A DNA stretch of 64,000 nucleotides, from NCBI GenBank assembly GCA_964459995.1, contig CAYWOR010000007.1, positions 92,253-156,252 of the forward strand, read 5' to 3'. The DNA is from CAZSHG01 sp964459995 (lineage in GTDB: Bacteria > UBP14 > UBA6098). Numbering within the stretch: the stretch's first letter is position 1; every line of letters begins with the position of its first letter. The translations under genes were made by a program, and so were the position numbers. This document shows positions 26,121 to 34,212 of this stretch, one piece after another. The notes beneath the pieces are model-generated. The model saw only the letters and a list, made by a program, of their open reading frames with translations. It made no database searches and was not told the DNA's origin.

Positions 26121-28115
26121 TTGGAAAATCAATACGAACAGACAATCGATTATCAGGAAGTAGGCCTAATCGTTGGCTTGGAAGTTCATCAACAGCTTCT
26201 CACAGAGCGAAAAATGTTCTGCAGATGCCCTGCAGGCCTATACACGCGCGAACATGACGGCGTCGTTCTCCGGCATATGCGTCCGACTTTGTCCGAACTT
26301 GGCGTATTCGACGGTGCGGCTTTAATGGAGTTTAAGACCAAAAAGCAGATTATCTATTTGCTTCACAACACGAACACCTGCACTTATGAGATGGACGACA
26401 CTCCCCCATTCTTGATGAACGAGCAAGCCCTCGATAACTCTATTGAGCAATGTCTTATGCTGAATATGGACATCGTGGACGAGGTTCATGTTGCACGAAA
26501 ACAATATCTCGACGGCTCGATTCCCACCGGATTCCAGCGCACTGCGATTGTTGGCGTAAATGGAACAATACCATTCAAAGGCCGTGAGTTGGGCATTATT
26601 CAGGTCAGCGTCGAGGAAGACTCCTGCCGTGAGGTCTCGGATAAGGGGCATTTAATCGTATGGCGCACAGATCGCCTCGGAATGCCGCTTGTCGAGATTG
26701 TTACACATCCCCAGCTTTATACCCCACAGGAAGTCGAGGAGGCAATACTTCTTATCGGAAGAATCTGTCGTTCGACTAATCATGTCCGCTATGGAATCGG
26801 CGCGAGCAGACAGGATGTCAATGTTTCGGTTCGTGGCGGAAGACGTGTTGAAATCAAGGGAGTTCCACGTGCCGAGATTGCCGCGAAACTCGTTCATGGC
26901 GAGGCTATACGCCAGGTCAATTTGCTCAAACTGATGGAAGAGATTCATTCTCGCGGGTTGAACACCCCGGAGGAAGTCCGTGCCCGTATTACGCATTACG
27001 ATGTTACCGAGAAATTCAAAAACTCGAAGTTATCTTTCTTGACCTCAAAGGGGTGGGATAGATTTATCAAATCCGACTGTAGAAGACCGGATTTTGAACT
27101 CGGCAAGGGGAAATTTGCCGTTAGAGTAGTTAAGCTCGAAGGTCTTGCGGGAACACTTGCATGGAACACCCAACCCGGAAAAACCTTTGCGGACGAACTT
27201 CGCGGAAGGATTAGGGTCATTTGCGGTCTCGATCAACAGCCAATTCTCATCCATAGCGAGGATTTAGCCGGCTATAACAGCATCCGGACAAGAGTAAAAA
27301 CCATCGCGAAAGAGCTTCAATGCACCAATAATGATTCGCTGATAATAATCTGGGGTTCCGAAGAAGACGTTATTTCGGCATGTGAAGAGGTTTATCTTCG
27401 CTATGTCGATGCGATAGACGGAATTCCAAACGAGACACGTCAGGCATTTGCCGACGGTCACACCGATTTCGAGCGGATACTTCCCGGCCCGGACAGAATG
27501 TATCCCGACACGGACAGCCCGCCAATTCGGGTTACACGAGACAGAGTCGAGAGAATAGAGGCCGGACTTCCCCCCCGACCATGGATTCGTGAAAAGAGAT
27601 ACACCGAAGCAGGAATCCAATTGAACACGACTTATTACTTAATTAGAAGAGGCTGGGCCGATGTTGTCGATGCGGTTGTTGCGGAGACAGGTGCTGATTT
27701 GAAATATACCGCGATTTTCTTTGGCGAGAAGCTCAAAGGCCTTCGCAGAAAGGGTGTTGATACGTCGTCCATTTCAAAAGACACTTGGATTGCTCTATTC
27801 CGTGAATTCGCAAAAAAACCGGAGCTTGCGGAAAATTGGGATAACATAGTTCGGATGATTGCAGATTCCCCCAATGTTCCGGTAACAAAGATAATCGACG
27901 AGATAATGCACGCTGTCGATTCTTCCAATTGGGAAGCATTCGCTAATAAAGCTCTCGCCGAAACCGAGATTACAGCACAGAAATCCGAAAATGAAGTTAT
28001 CGCCAAGCTCACAATGTCGAAAATGATGGACATCTACCGAGGCCTTGTTGCGGGGCGTTTCATTGAAAAACATATACGCAGAGCACTGGCGGAAAAACCT
28101 TCGAGCAAGAATTAA
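26121..28115 (+). CDS. gatE: Glu-tRNA(Gln) amidotransferase subunit E (archaeal-type)
   Basis: About 664 residues. Opens with the GatB/GatE signature GLIVGLEVHQQL and continues with RCPAGLYTREHD, the GatE-specific DDTPPFLMN, GFQRTAIVGVNG, VEEDSCREVSDKG, WRTDRLGMPLVEIVT and RQDVNVSVRGGRRVEIKG. A central region (about 280-400) corresponds to the AspRS-like insertion found in GatE but not in GatB, and the C-terminus is the helical YqeY/tail region that binds tRNA. It transfers ammonia to gamma-phosphorylated Glu-tRNA(Gln). The TTG at 26121 has GGAAG at a suitable distance; another TTG six codons earlier is possible. It is followed 12 bases later by gatD. GatDE was described as archaeal. Confidence 0.93.
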   Translation: MENQYEQTIDYQEVGLIVGLEVHQQLLTERKMFCRCPAGLYTREHDGVVLRHMRPTLSELGVFDGAALMEFKTKKQIIYLLHNTNTCTYEMDDTPPFLMNEQALDNSIEQCLMLNMDIVDEVHVARKQYLDGSIPTGFQRTAIVGVNGTIPFKGRELGIIQVSVEEDSCREVSDKGHLIVWRTDRLGMPLVEIVTHPQLYTPQEVEEAILLIGRICRSTNHVRYGIGASRQDVNVSVRGGRRVEIKGVPRAEIAAKLVHGEAIRQVNLLKLMEEIHSRGLNTPEEVRARITHYDVTEKFKNSKLSFLTSKGWDRFIKSDCRRPDFELGKGKFAVRVVKLEGLAGTLAWNTQPGKTFADELRGRIRVICGLDQQPILIHSEDLAGYNSIRTRVKTIAKELQCTNNDSLIIIWGSEEDVISACEEVYLRYVDAIDGIPNETRQAFADGHTDFERILPGPDRMYPDTDSPPIRVTRDRVERIEAGLPPRPWIREKRYTEAGIQLNTTYYLIRRGWADVVDAVVAETGADLKYTAIFFGEKLKGLRRKGVDTSSISKDTWIALFREFAKKPELAENWDNIVRMIADSPNVPVTKIIDEIMHAVDSSNWEAFANKALAETEITAQKSENEVIAKLTMSKMMDIYRGLVAGRFIEKHIRRALAEKPSSKN

Positions 28116-28127
28116 GGAGCGATAGCC

Positions 28128-29537
28128 GTGAGCGACAAACAGAAGACCGAAATAAAAGATAAGCTCAAGGGATACAAAGGCCTTGCCCGCGAACGTCTCG
28201 CCAAGTGGGGGGTCGGGGTATGGAGCGATGTCCGCATAGTTAACGATGTCGGAAGTGTTTTCGAGGGGGTTATCCTTCCGCGAAGTGAAACTTACGACGA
28301 CCTTCATATTGTGGTCAAACAGAAAACCGGATACAATGTCGGCATTCATGTTGACCGCGTTCGTGAAATTGTTGAGCTTGGCTATAAAGAAGCCGTCTAT
28401 AAGATGCCCGAGAAAGAATTCCCTACCAATCCGGAACTTCCGAATGTAACCCTTCTCGGCACCGGCGGAACAATCGCATCGAGACTGGACTATCGCACTG
28501 GCGCAGTTATACCGGCATTCTCGCCGGGGGAACTATACTCGGCGGTGCCGGAACTCGCCGACATCTGCAATCTAAAAACTCGGATGATATTCGGTGTCTT
28601 TTCCGAAAATATGGCGATGGAGCAATATATCGAGCTATCGAAGGCAATTGTCGAAGAAATCGAAGCCGGTGCTGACGGCATCGTTATCGGTCATGGAACA
28701 GACACCATGGGGCACACCGCCGCGATTCTAAGCTTCATGGTTCAGAACAGTCCCGTGCCGATTGTAATTGTCGGTTCACAAAGAAGTTCCGACCGCCCCA
28801 GCTCGGATGCCGCACTGAATCTGATTCATGCGGTTCGTTCCGCGGCTTATGGGGATATTGCCGAAGTGCAAATCTGCATGTTCGGCCCGACCTCCGACCG
28901 TTTCGGACTACTTCATCGCGGCACTCGTTGTCGCAAAATGCACAGCTCTTATCGCAACACATTCCGCACCCTCGGCGATGTCCCGCTTTGTATGGTCAGC
29001 AGAGACAAGTTCGATTATATCACAAATGATTTTGTCCGCAGGGACAAAAACCGCAAAGTCAAACTCGATGCGCTCTACGATGACCGCACTACTATCCTAT
29101 ATTATTATCCCGGAATGAAACCCGATCTTGTCGATGCATTAGTCGAAAAAGGTTATCGTGGTATAGTTATCGCAGGAACAGGGCTTGGGCATGTCAACCG
29201 AGCGCTTTTCCCAGCGCTTGAACGAGCGGTAAAAGCTGGAGTCCATATTGTGATGACAGTCCAAACGCTATGGGGCTACACCCAGATGTTCGTTTACGAC
29301 ACCGGACGCGATCTTTTGAACCTTGGAGTCGTCCAACTCGATAATATGCTTCCCGAGACCGCACTAATGAAGCTGTCTTGGGTTCTCGGGCATACTGACG
29401 ACCATGAAGAGGTCATGCGGATGATGCATTTGCCGATTAACCACGAAATAACGGAGCGAGAACCACATAACGGCTATATTATCCTTCAGGGCGGCCTTCC
29501 CGATACCGAGGAATATATCAAGAAGTATTGGAAATAA
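28128..29537 (+). CDS. gatD: Glu-tRNA(Gln) amidotransferase subunit D (archaeal-type)
   Basis: The 469-residue protein has the N-terminal small barrel of GatD (about 25-95) and then an L-asparaginase-like domain: GTGGTIASR with catalytic T115, GHGTDTMGHTAAI with T191/D192, and the GatD-typical VGSQRSSDRPSSDAALNLI and LHRGTRCRKMHSSYRNTFR. It releases ammonia from glutamine or asparagine for GatE. The N-terminal barrel and the HRGTRxRKMHxS segment separate it from plain asparaginases. GTG start with AAGGAG upstream; a terminator follows, so gatE-gatD is a two-gene operon. Confidence 0.95.
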   Translation: MSDKQKTEIKDKLKGYKGLARERLAKWGVGVWSDVRIVNDVGSVFEGVILPRSETYDDLHIVVKQKTGYNVGIHVDRVREIVELGYKEAVYKMPEKEFPTNPELPNVTLLGTGGTIASRLDYRTGAVIPAFSPGELYSAVPELADICNLKTRMIFGVFSENMAMEQYIELSKAIVEEIEAGADGIVIGHGTDTMGHTAAILSFMVQNSPVPIVIVGSQRSSDRPSSDAALNLIHAVRSAAYGDIAEVQICMFGPTSDRFGLLHRGTRCRKMHSSYRNTFRTLGDVPLCMVSRDKFDYITNDFVRRDKNRKVKLDALYDDRTTILYYYPGMKPDLVDALVEKGYRGIVIAGTGLGHVNRALFPALERAVKAGVHIVMTVQTLWGYTQMFVYDTGRDLLNLGVVQLDNMLPETALMKLSWVLGHTDDHEEVMRMMHLPINHEITEREPHNGYIILQGGLPDTEEYIKKYWK

Positions 29538-29579
29538 GCTTAGAGTATCCATTTCAGGTTCAAAATCGAGATTCATTAG

Positions 29580-29604
29580 GGAGCGCTATATGTGCTCCTT
29601 TTTT
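29580..29604 (+). terminator. Rho-independent terminator after gatD
   Basis: GGAGC, short loop, GCTCC followed by six T. Confidence 0.75.
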
Positions 29605-29667
29605 CATCTGTTCATTATCCGACTCGATAAAACTCTTTGACTTGTTTACAGTTAAGCGAATAAATCC

Positions 29668-29695
29668 TTGAAAATGGGCAATTTATTGCTATAAT
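29668..29695 (+). promoter_or_regulatory. Sigma70-like promoter for the radical SAM gene
   Basis: TTGAAA, 16-base spacer, perfect TATAAT; the gene starts 81 bases downstream. Confidence 0.65.
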
Positions 29696-29776
29696 AGGAT
29701 TAGGTAATTGAAAAATAAATGAATTGGGACTTCAATAGCCAGATTTAACTGTAAAAAAGTTCCGGAAAGAGTTACT

Positions 29777-31252
29777 TTGAAAATCCTTTTGGTCTATCCC
29801 AAAAATCCAGAAACCTTTTGGGACTTTAAACATGCCCTAAAATTCGTTTCAAGGAAAGCCTCAAGCCCCCCGCTGGGGTTACTCACTGTTTCGTCTATAC
29901 TCCCAAAATTCTGGGAGAAAAAGCTCTGCGACATGACCGTATCTAAACTTACCGACCATGACCTTTGCTGGGCCGATTATGTTTTCATTAGCGCGATGTC
30001 TGTTCAGAGCGAATCGGCGGAAGAGGTTATTCACCGATGCAAACAGCTGGGTGTTAAGACCGTTGCAGGCGGCCCGCTTTTTACGTCGAATTATCAGGAT
30101 TTCGAGGAGGTCGATCATCTTGTTCTCGGCGAAGCAGAAGTAACACTCCCCCTGTTTATATCCGATCTTGAAAAGGGCTATCCTCAGAAAATCTACCTTT
30201 CTGAAGAGAAGGCGGATATAACCAAAACACCCGCCCCCGATTGGAATTTAATCAAAAAGAGCAAATACAACTCACTTTCCATCCAATATACTCGAGGATG
30301 CCCTTTCAATTGCGAATTCTGTGATGTTACTCAGCTTTTCGGACATAAACTTCGCTCGAAGACAGCCGAACAGGTGGTCGATGAACTCGATAATATTTAC
30401 TCTTCCGGTTGGCGTGGTAGTGTATTTTTCGTCGATGACAATTTCATCGGTAATAAAAAGATATTGAAATCTGAAATTCTCCCCGCCGTCATCAGTTGGA
30501 TGGAGAAGCGGAAGAATCCATTTATCTTCAACACGCAGGCTTCAATCGACCTCGCCGACGACGAGGAACTTATCAAAATGATGGTCGATGCTGGCTTTAA
30601 TACCGTATTCGTGGGAATTGAAACACCCGAAGAATCCAGCCTTGCCGAGTGTGGGAAAATTCAGAATAACAATAGAGATTTAGTCGCGTGTGTTAAGAAG
30701 ATCCAAAGCCTTGGAATCCAAGTGCAGGGTGGCTTTATTCTCGGCTTCGACAATGACCCGCCGAACATCTTCGACAGAATGGCCGAGTTTATTCAAACAA
30801 GCGGCATTGTAACGGCTATGGTAGGTTTGCTGAAAGTTCCAAAAGGCACAGAACTTTACAAACGTCTCCAAAGAGAGGATCGTCTTCTCGAAAAATGGTC
30901 GGGGAATAACACCGATATATCGATGGATTTTGTGCCGAAAATGAACGCCGACGAGCTTGTGATCGGCTATAACAATGTTATCGAATCCCTTTACACGCCA
31001 AAGAATTTCTATGCCCGAGTAAAAATACTTCTTCGAAACTACAAACCAAACAATAAAAGGGGTTTCAAGATCCATTTTAGAGAACTGCAAGCCTTGGTAA
31101 AATCTTTCTGGCACATTGGTGTTGTTGGCAAAGGCAGAACTCACTACTGGCGGTTCCTTTTCTGGACGGTGTTCCGTTGTCCGCGTTCCTTCCCCATTGC
31201 AGTGACTTTGGCTATTTACGGTTTCCATTTCCGCAAAATATATGAGGTATGA
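29777..31252 (+). CDS. B12-binding-type radical SAM protein (DUF4070-like C-terminus)
   Basis: The 491-residue protein has an N-terminal cobalamin-binding-like Rossmann domain (about 1-140; SSPPLGLLTVSSILP, AGGPLFT), then a radical SAM core with YTRGCPFNCEFCD (C175, C179, C182 bind the [4Fe-4S] cluster). The extra C-terminal helices match the DUF4070 class of BchE/HpnP-like proteins. The usual DxHxxG cobalamin-ligand motif is not obvious, so the B12 domain may bind weakly or not at all. It has its own promoter, starts at TTG and stands alone between gatD and a convergent gene. The substrate is unknown; hopanoid or lipid methylation relatives exist. Confidence 0.85.
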   Translation: MKILLVYPKNPETFWDFKHALKFVSRKASSPPLGLLTVSSILPKFWEKKLCDMTVSKLTDHDLCWADYVFISAMSVQSESAEEVIHRCKQLGVKTVAGGPLFTSNYQDFEEVDHLVLGEAEVTLPLFISDLEKGYPQKIYLSEEKADITKTPAPDWNLIKKSKYNSLSIQYTRGCPFNCEFCDVTQLFGHKLRSKTAEQVVDELDNIYSSGWRGSVFFVDDNFIGNKKILKSEILPAVISWMEKRKNPFIFNTQASIDLADDEELIKMMVDAGFNTVFVGIETPEESSLAECGKIQNNNRDLVACVKKIQSLGIQVQGGFILGFDNDPPNIFDRMAEFIQTSGIVTAMVGLLKVPKGTELYKRLQREDRLLEKWSGNNTDISMDFVPKMNADELVIGYNNVIESLYTPKNFYARVKILLRNYKPNNKRGFKIHFRELQALVKSFWHIGVVGKGRTHYWRFLFWTVFRCPRSFPIAVTLAIYGFHFRKIYEV

Positions 31253-31261
31253 CATTTCTTT

Positions 31262-31287
31262 AAAAAAGGGCGACATAAATGCCGCCC
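31262..31287 (-). terminator. Terminator for the minus-strand gene ending at 31314
   Basis: On the minus strand GGGCGGCA, TTTA loop, TGTCGCCC, then six T. It lies between two convergent genes. Confidence 0.8.
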
Positions 31288-31313
31288 CGAAATGAATCGA
31301 TTTTCCGCTTCTT

Positions 31314-32765
31314 CTATTTCAAGTAAATCAGCGACTTCATTGCGAGTCGTTCGTTATTGTATTTTGCAATAACAAGATAAACACCTGAACCGTTTTCGGG
31401 TTTTGGTCGCCAGATATGAATGCCCTCTTTCGACGAAAGTCTGTTATCGACAATTCTGCCGTTAACATCGAAGATTTCGAGTGAAACATCAACAGGAACA
31501 TCGATTGTAACAGCAGAATTGAAGGGGTTAGGGTAGGCCGAGATTTGGAAATCGGAGGGAGTTGATGCCACATCTTCCTCGATGGAATAGAAATCAACAG
31601 AATCGAGCTTCATTACCCAAGCCTGTGTTGGAAGAGAGCCTTTGTAACCAACGACTACATACTCACCATGCGAGTTAACACAGGCATCGTTGATTACAAA
31701 GTTGCCAGAAACTGGATACTCTCTTAACCCAAGAGGAGTAGCATCGGAGTCCAACATAACAAGCCCCAGTGAATTCGATGAAGTCATCGAGGTTATGACG
31801 GTAATTCGGCTGGATCCGTCGATGTGATTGACTGCCTTTGCCGCGTGTGATTCCCAAGGTGCAATATAACCAACTAAAAGGCTATCACCGGAAGGAGTTA
31901 ATAAAGCTCCTACAGAATAGAAATGTTCAATCGAGTCGATATGGGGCATTTGATATTCATATCCAACGGCAAAAACATTTCCTGTTTCGGTTATGATTAT
32001 GTCATTAGCCTGTGATCCGGTGTAGGATGCAGTAAAAAAGGAGCTTTGCCAAAGACTTGAAACAGGAAAGGCATATTTCGATACTGAGAAAACCCCAGTG
32101 CTTCCTGTTTTGTAAATCCCATCTCCGCAATAAGCGAAAGAGGACAGGGTTCCACCAGGAGTGGATTGTTCCCAAAGGGTCTCGCCCGTTTCATCTATAT
32201 GAATCATCCAATCATTAAGTGATGTTGTATAAATTGCCGGTATGTGACTTTGTGTCCATTTTGAACCGACAACAAGAAAGCCATCGTCAGTTTCGACGAT
32301 TCTACTAAAGGTTAGTCCATGGGGGTAGCTTGGATGACCATAAGTTCCCGGATATCTGTAATAGCGCCACCAATAAATCGTTCCGGTAGCATCGGTTTTA
32401 AAAACGAATGCATCGTAAAGATTCGAAATAGTATCTGAGACTTCTTCTCTGTATGTGAAGCCACAGACGTAGATACTGCCGTCATCCTTGACAAGGATAT
32501 CAGAAGCGAAATTGTCCAGCGAGTCTCCGAAAGTGTATGCCCATAGACTGTCGCCGTCTTCATTTACTGCGAAGATCAAAATATCGGTATTGTTCCTTGT
32601 TTCATAAAACACATTAGCTGATATAACATAACTATCTGCCATATACTGCGTTATAGCCGATGTATAGTTATACGCATCGCTTCCTCCAAATTCCAATTCC
32701 CATGCGAAACAAGCAACAGCGAAAATCAGAAAAACGAATAGACAACTTAAAATGTTTCTACTCAT
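31314..32765 (-). CDS. Secreted beta-propeller-like protein with type IX-like sorting tag
   Basis: AAGGAGG six bases upstream fixes the ATG at 32765, giving 483 residues; longer readings lack a ribosome site. A signal peptide (1-20) precedes a series of beta-propeller-like blades of the form DGSIYVCG, DDGFLVVGSKW, TGNVFAVGYE and HGEYVVVGYKG, each around 45-60 residues. This pattern recurs in the C10 protease at 57.4-60.1 kb. The tail is a sorting domain (AYPNPFNSA, IFDVNGRIV, SGVYLVIA, KSLIYLK). The gene is monocistronic, with a terminator. No enzymatic motif was seen. Confidence 0.7.
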   Translation of the reverse strand: MSRNILSCLFVFLIFAVACFAWELEFGGSDAYNYTSAITQYMADSYVISANVFYETRNNTDILIFAVNEDGDSLWAYTFGDSLDNFASDILVKDDGSIYVCGFTYREEVSDTISNLYDAFVFKTDATGTIYWWRYYRYPGTYGHPSYPHGLTFSRIVETDDGFLVVGSKWTQSHIPAIYTTSLNDWMIHIDETGETLWEQSTPGGTLSSFAYCGDGIYKTGSTGVFSVSKYAFPVSSLWQSSFFTASYTGSQANDIIITETGNVFAVGYEYQMPHIDSIEHFYSVGALLTPSGDSLLVGYIAPWESHAAKAVNHIDGSSRITVITSMTSSNSLGLVMLDSDATPLGLREYPVSGNFVINDACVNSHGEYVVVGYKGSLPTQAWVMKLDSVDFYSIEEDVASTPSDFQISAYPNPFNSAVTIDVPVDVSLEIFDVNGRIVDNRLSSKEGIHIWRPKPENGSGVYLVIAKYNNERLAMKSLIYLK

Positions 32766-32827
32766 TCTTTCTCCTCCTTGTGATTTTAAAATTTGCCATT
32801 TTCCTTCGGCCTTCTCCCTTATATCTA

Positions 32828-32855
32828 AAGATAATCGAAAAAATAACTCTCGCAA
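32828..32855 (-). promoter_or_regulatory. Promoter candidate for the gene at 31314-32765
   Basis: Minus strand TTGCGA, 16-base spacer, TATCTT, about 63 bases upstream of the start. Confidence 0.45.
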
Positions 32856-33133
32856 GCACTTTTTTAAAAAAAATTTTTTCGCTCTCAAAGCCCTATTAAA
32901 AGGCAATTTGACATTTTTGGGACAAATGTGCTGTCAGATTTGTTGCCACTGTGTGCTTCTTTTTTTTAAATCTTGGAACCAATTCGCATGAGAAATATTT
33001 TAGCGAAATATTCTCGTATTTGTTCTGTTGCGTATATAAGTTATATAAATTCTGTCAATTTGCCCATATTCACCGAATCTCTGCCTCGGTCATTTCGCAT
33101 TAAAGTCTCAGGATTCAATTTTGAAGAAAAGAT

Positions 33134-33163
33134 TTGCGTTTCATAAAAAAAGTGTTTTATTAT
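33134..33163 (+). promoter_or_regulatory. Promoter candidate for the gene at 33208
   Basis: TTGCGT, 18-base spacer, TATTAT, 45 bases before the start. Confidence 0.45.
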
Positions 33164-33207
33164 TTACAATTCACTGCTAATTGAACAACCCATAAATCGG
33201 AGGAAAA

Positions 33208-34065
33208 ATGAAGAGATGTGTTTTTCTAATCTGTGCTTTGTTGTTCGTATCCGTAGCCCTTGGTTACGACCCGCTTTATACCGAGGATGGCGCGGCAATT
33301 CTCGAAAATATGCAGTTGCGAGCTGGCGCGGGAATGAATTTCGGTTCTTCATCCGCTTATTTCGACGATGAAGGCGAAAAGCACGATTTCACTGGCGACG
33401 CCTCAATGACTAACCTCTATATCCCTGTGCGTGTCGGGATAGGCATCGCCAAGGTGCTCGAGTTCCAATTCCTCATCCCCTTTATGTCGATGAAGTATTC
33501 AAATGGAGCTGAGATTACCGGTTCCGGAATTTCGGACAGCTGGATTTCTGCCAAGGCGGGGATAGCTTCAGGAGGGATAAATTTTGCAGGAAGACTCGCC
33601 CTTCAACTTCCCACCGGAAACGATGAACCGGACCCCGGAGATTTCCCCACCGGCTCGGGCAGAACTGATTTGGATATCGGCGTTCTATTTTCCTATCGCC
33701 CTGAAGAACGGACTGGATTCGCCGTCGATTTCAACGCGGGTTACCGCATGAATACCGAGAAGGACGACTACAACTACGGAGATTTCGCCCCCTTTAATAT
33801 TCGCGCGGGATACCAGCTCACCGAGGCATTGTTCCCCTACGCCATCGTGGCAGGCAAACTCGGACTCAGCAACGATGAATACAACGGCATCGAATTGGAA
33901 GACTCCAAGGAAAGTGTCTATTCGATCGGCGCAGGCGCAATCTTCAAAAGCGATATGGGACTTGGTGTTTATGGAAACATCCTCTACGACATCGCGGGGA
34001 AAAATAATTATGCCGGGATGGACATCAATCTCGGTGTCGAATTCCTACCAAAATTAGGCAACTAA
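33208..34065 (+). CDS. Outer-membrane beta-barrel protein (transporter-like)
   Basis: The 285-residue protein has a signal peptide ending near VALGYD. The mature part is beta-rich with barrel-like amphipathic strands (LRAGAGMNFGSS, GRLALQLPTGND, GFAVDFNAGYRMN, GVYGNILYDIAG) and a GVEFLPKLGN end. The LQLPTGNDEPDP segment is like that of small phenol-degradation/MetA-type barrels. GGAGG lies before ATG 33208. It has its own promoter and terminator and stands just upstream of the barrel-OmpA fusion gene. Cargo or ligand unknown. Confidence 0.65.
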   Translation: MKRCVFLICALLFVSVALGYDPLYTEDGAAILENMQLRAGAGMNFGSSSAYFDDEGEKHDFTGDASMTNLYIPVRVGIGIAKVLEFQFLIPFMSMKYSNGAEITGSGISDSWISAKAGIASGGINFAGRLALQLPTGNDEPDPGDFPTGSGRTDLDIGVLFSYRPEERTGFAVDFNAGYRMNTEKDDYNYGDFAPFNIRAGYQLTEALFPYAIVAGKLGLSNDEYNGIELEDSKESVYSIGAGAIFKSDMGLGVYGNILYDIAGKNNYAGMDINLGVEFLPKLGN

Positions 34066-34092
34066 GAACATCTGAGCGGAAATGTTCAACGA

Positions 34093-34118
34093 GGGCGGGA
34101 TTTCCCGTCCTTTTTTTT
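34093..34118 (+). terminator. Rho-independent terminator
   Basis: GGGCGGGATTTCCCGTCC hairpin followed by eight T, after the barrel gene. Confidence 0.88.
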
Positions 34119-34152
34119 TAATCCAAAATCAACGTTAACTTATCGTTTGTCC

Positions 34153-34182
34153 TTGCGCTATATGAGTTAATTTCATTATATT
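34153..34182 (+). promoter_or_regulatory. Promoter candidate for the barrel-OmpA/giant repeat operon
   Basis: TTGCGC, 18-base spacer, TATATT, about 31 bases upstream of the ATG at 34213. Confidence 0.45.
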
Positions 34183-34212
34183 ATTAATATTGAAACGTTT
34201 TGGAGATGAGCT

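Larger units (their letters stand above)
32766..33207. other. Divergent intergenic region
   Basis: This AT-rich stretch separates two divergent genes. It holds a promoter candidate for each side and no supported reading frame, tRNA or repeat. Confidence 0.55.

Noticed and set aside
26121..28115. GatB rather than GatE
   Set aside because: The GatE-specific DDTPPF segment, the AspRS-like insertion and an adjacent gatD argue for GatE.
28128..29537. A plain L-asparaginase
   Set aside because: The N-terminal small barrel and HRGTRCRKMHSS motif, plus linkage to gatE, identify GatD.
32660..32991. Small plus-strand frames in the divergent intergenic region
   Set aside because: Low-complexity Phe/Lys/Leu-rich translations without ribosome sites; they overlap the start and promoter of the minus-strand gene.
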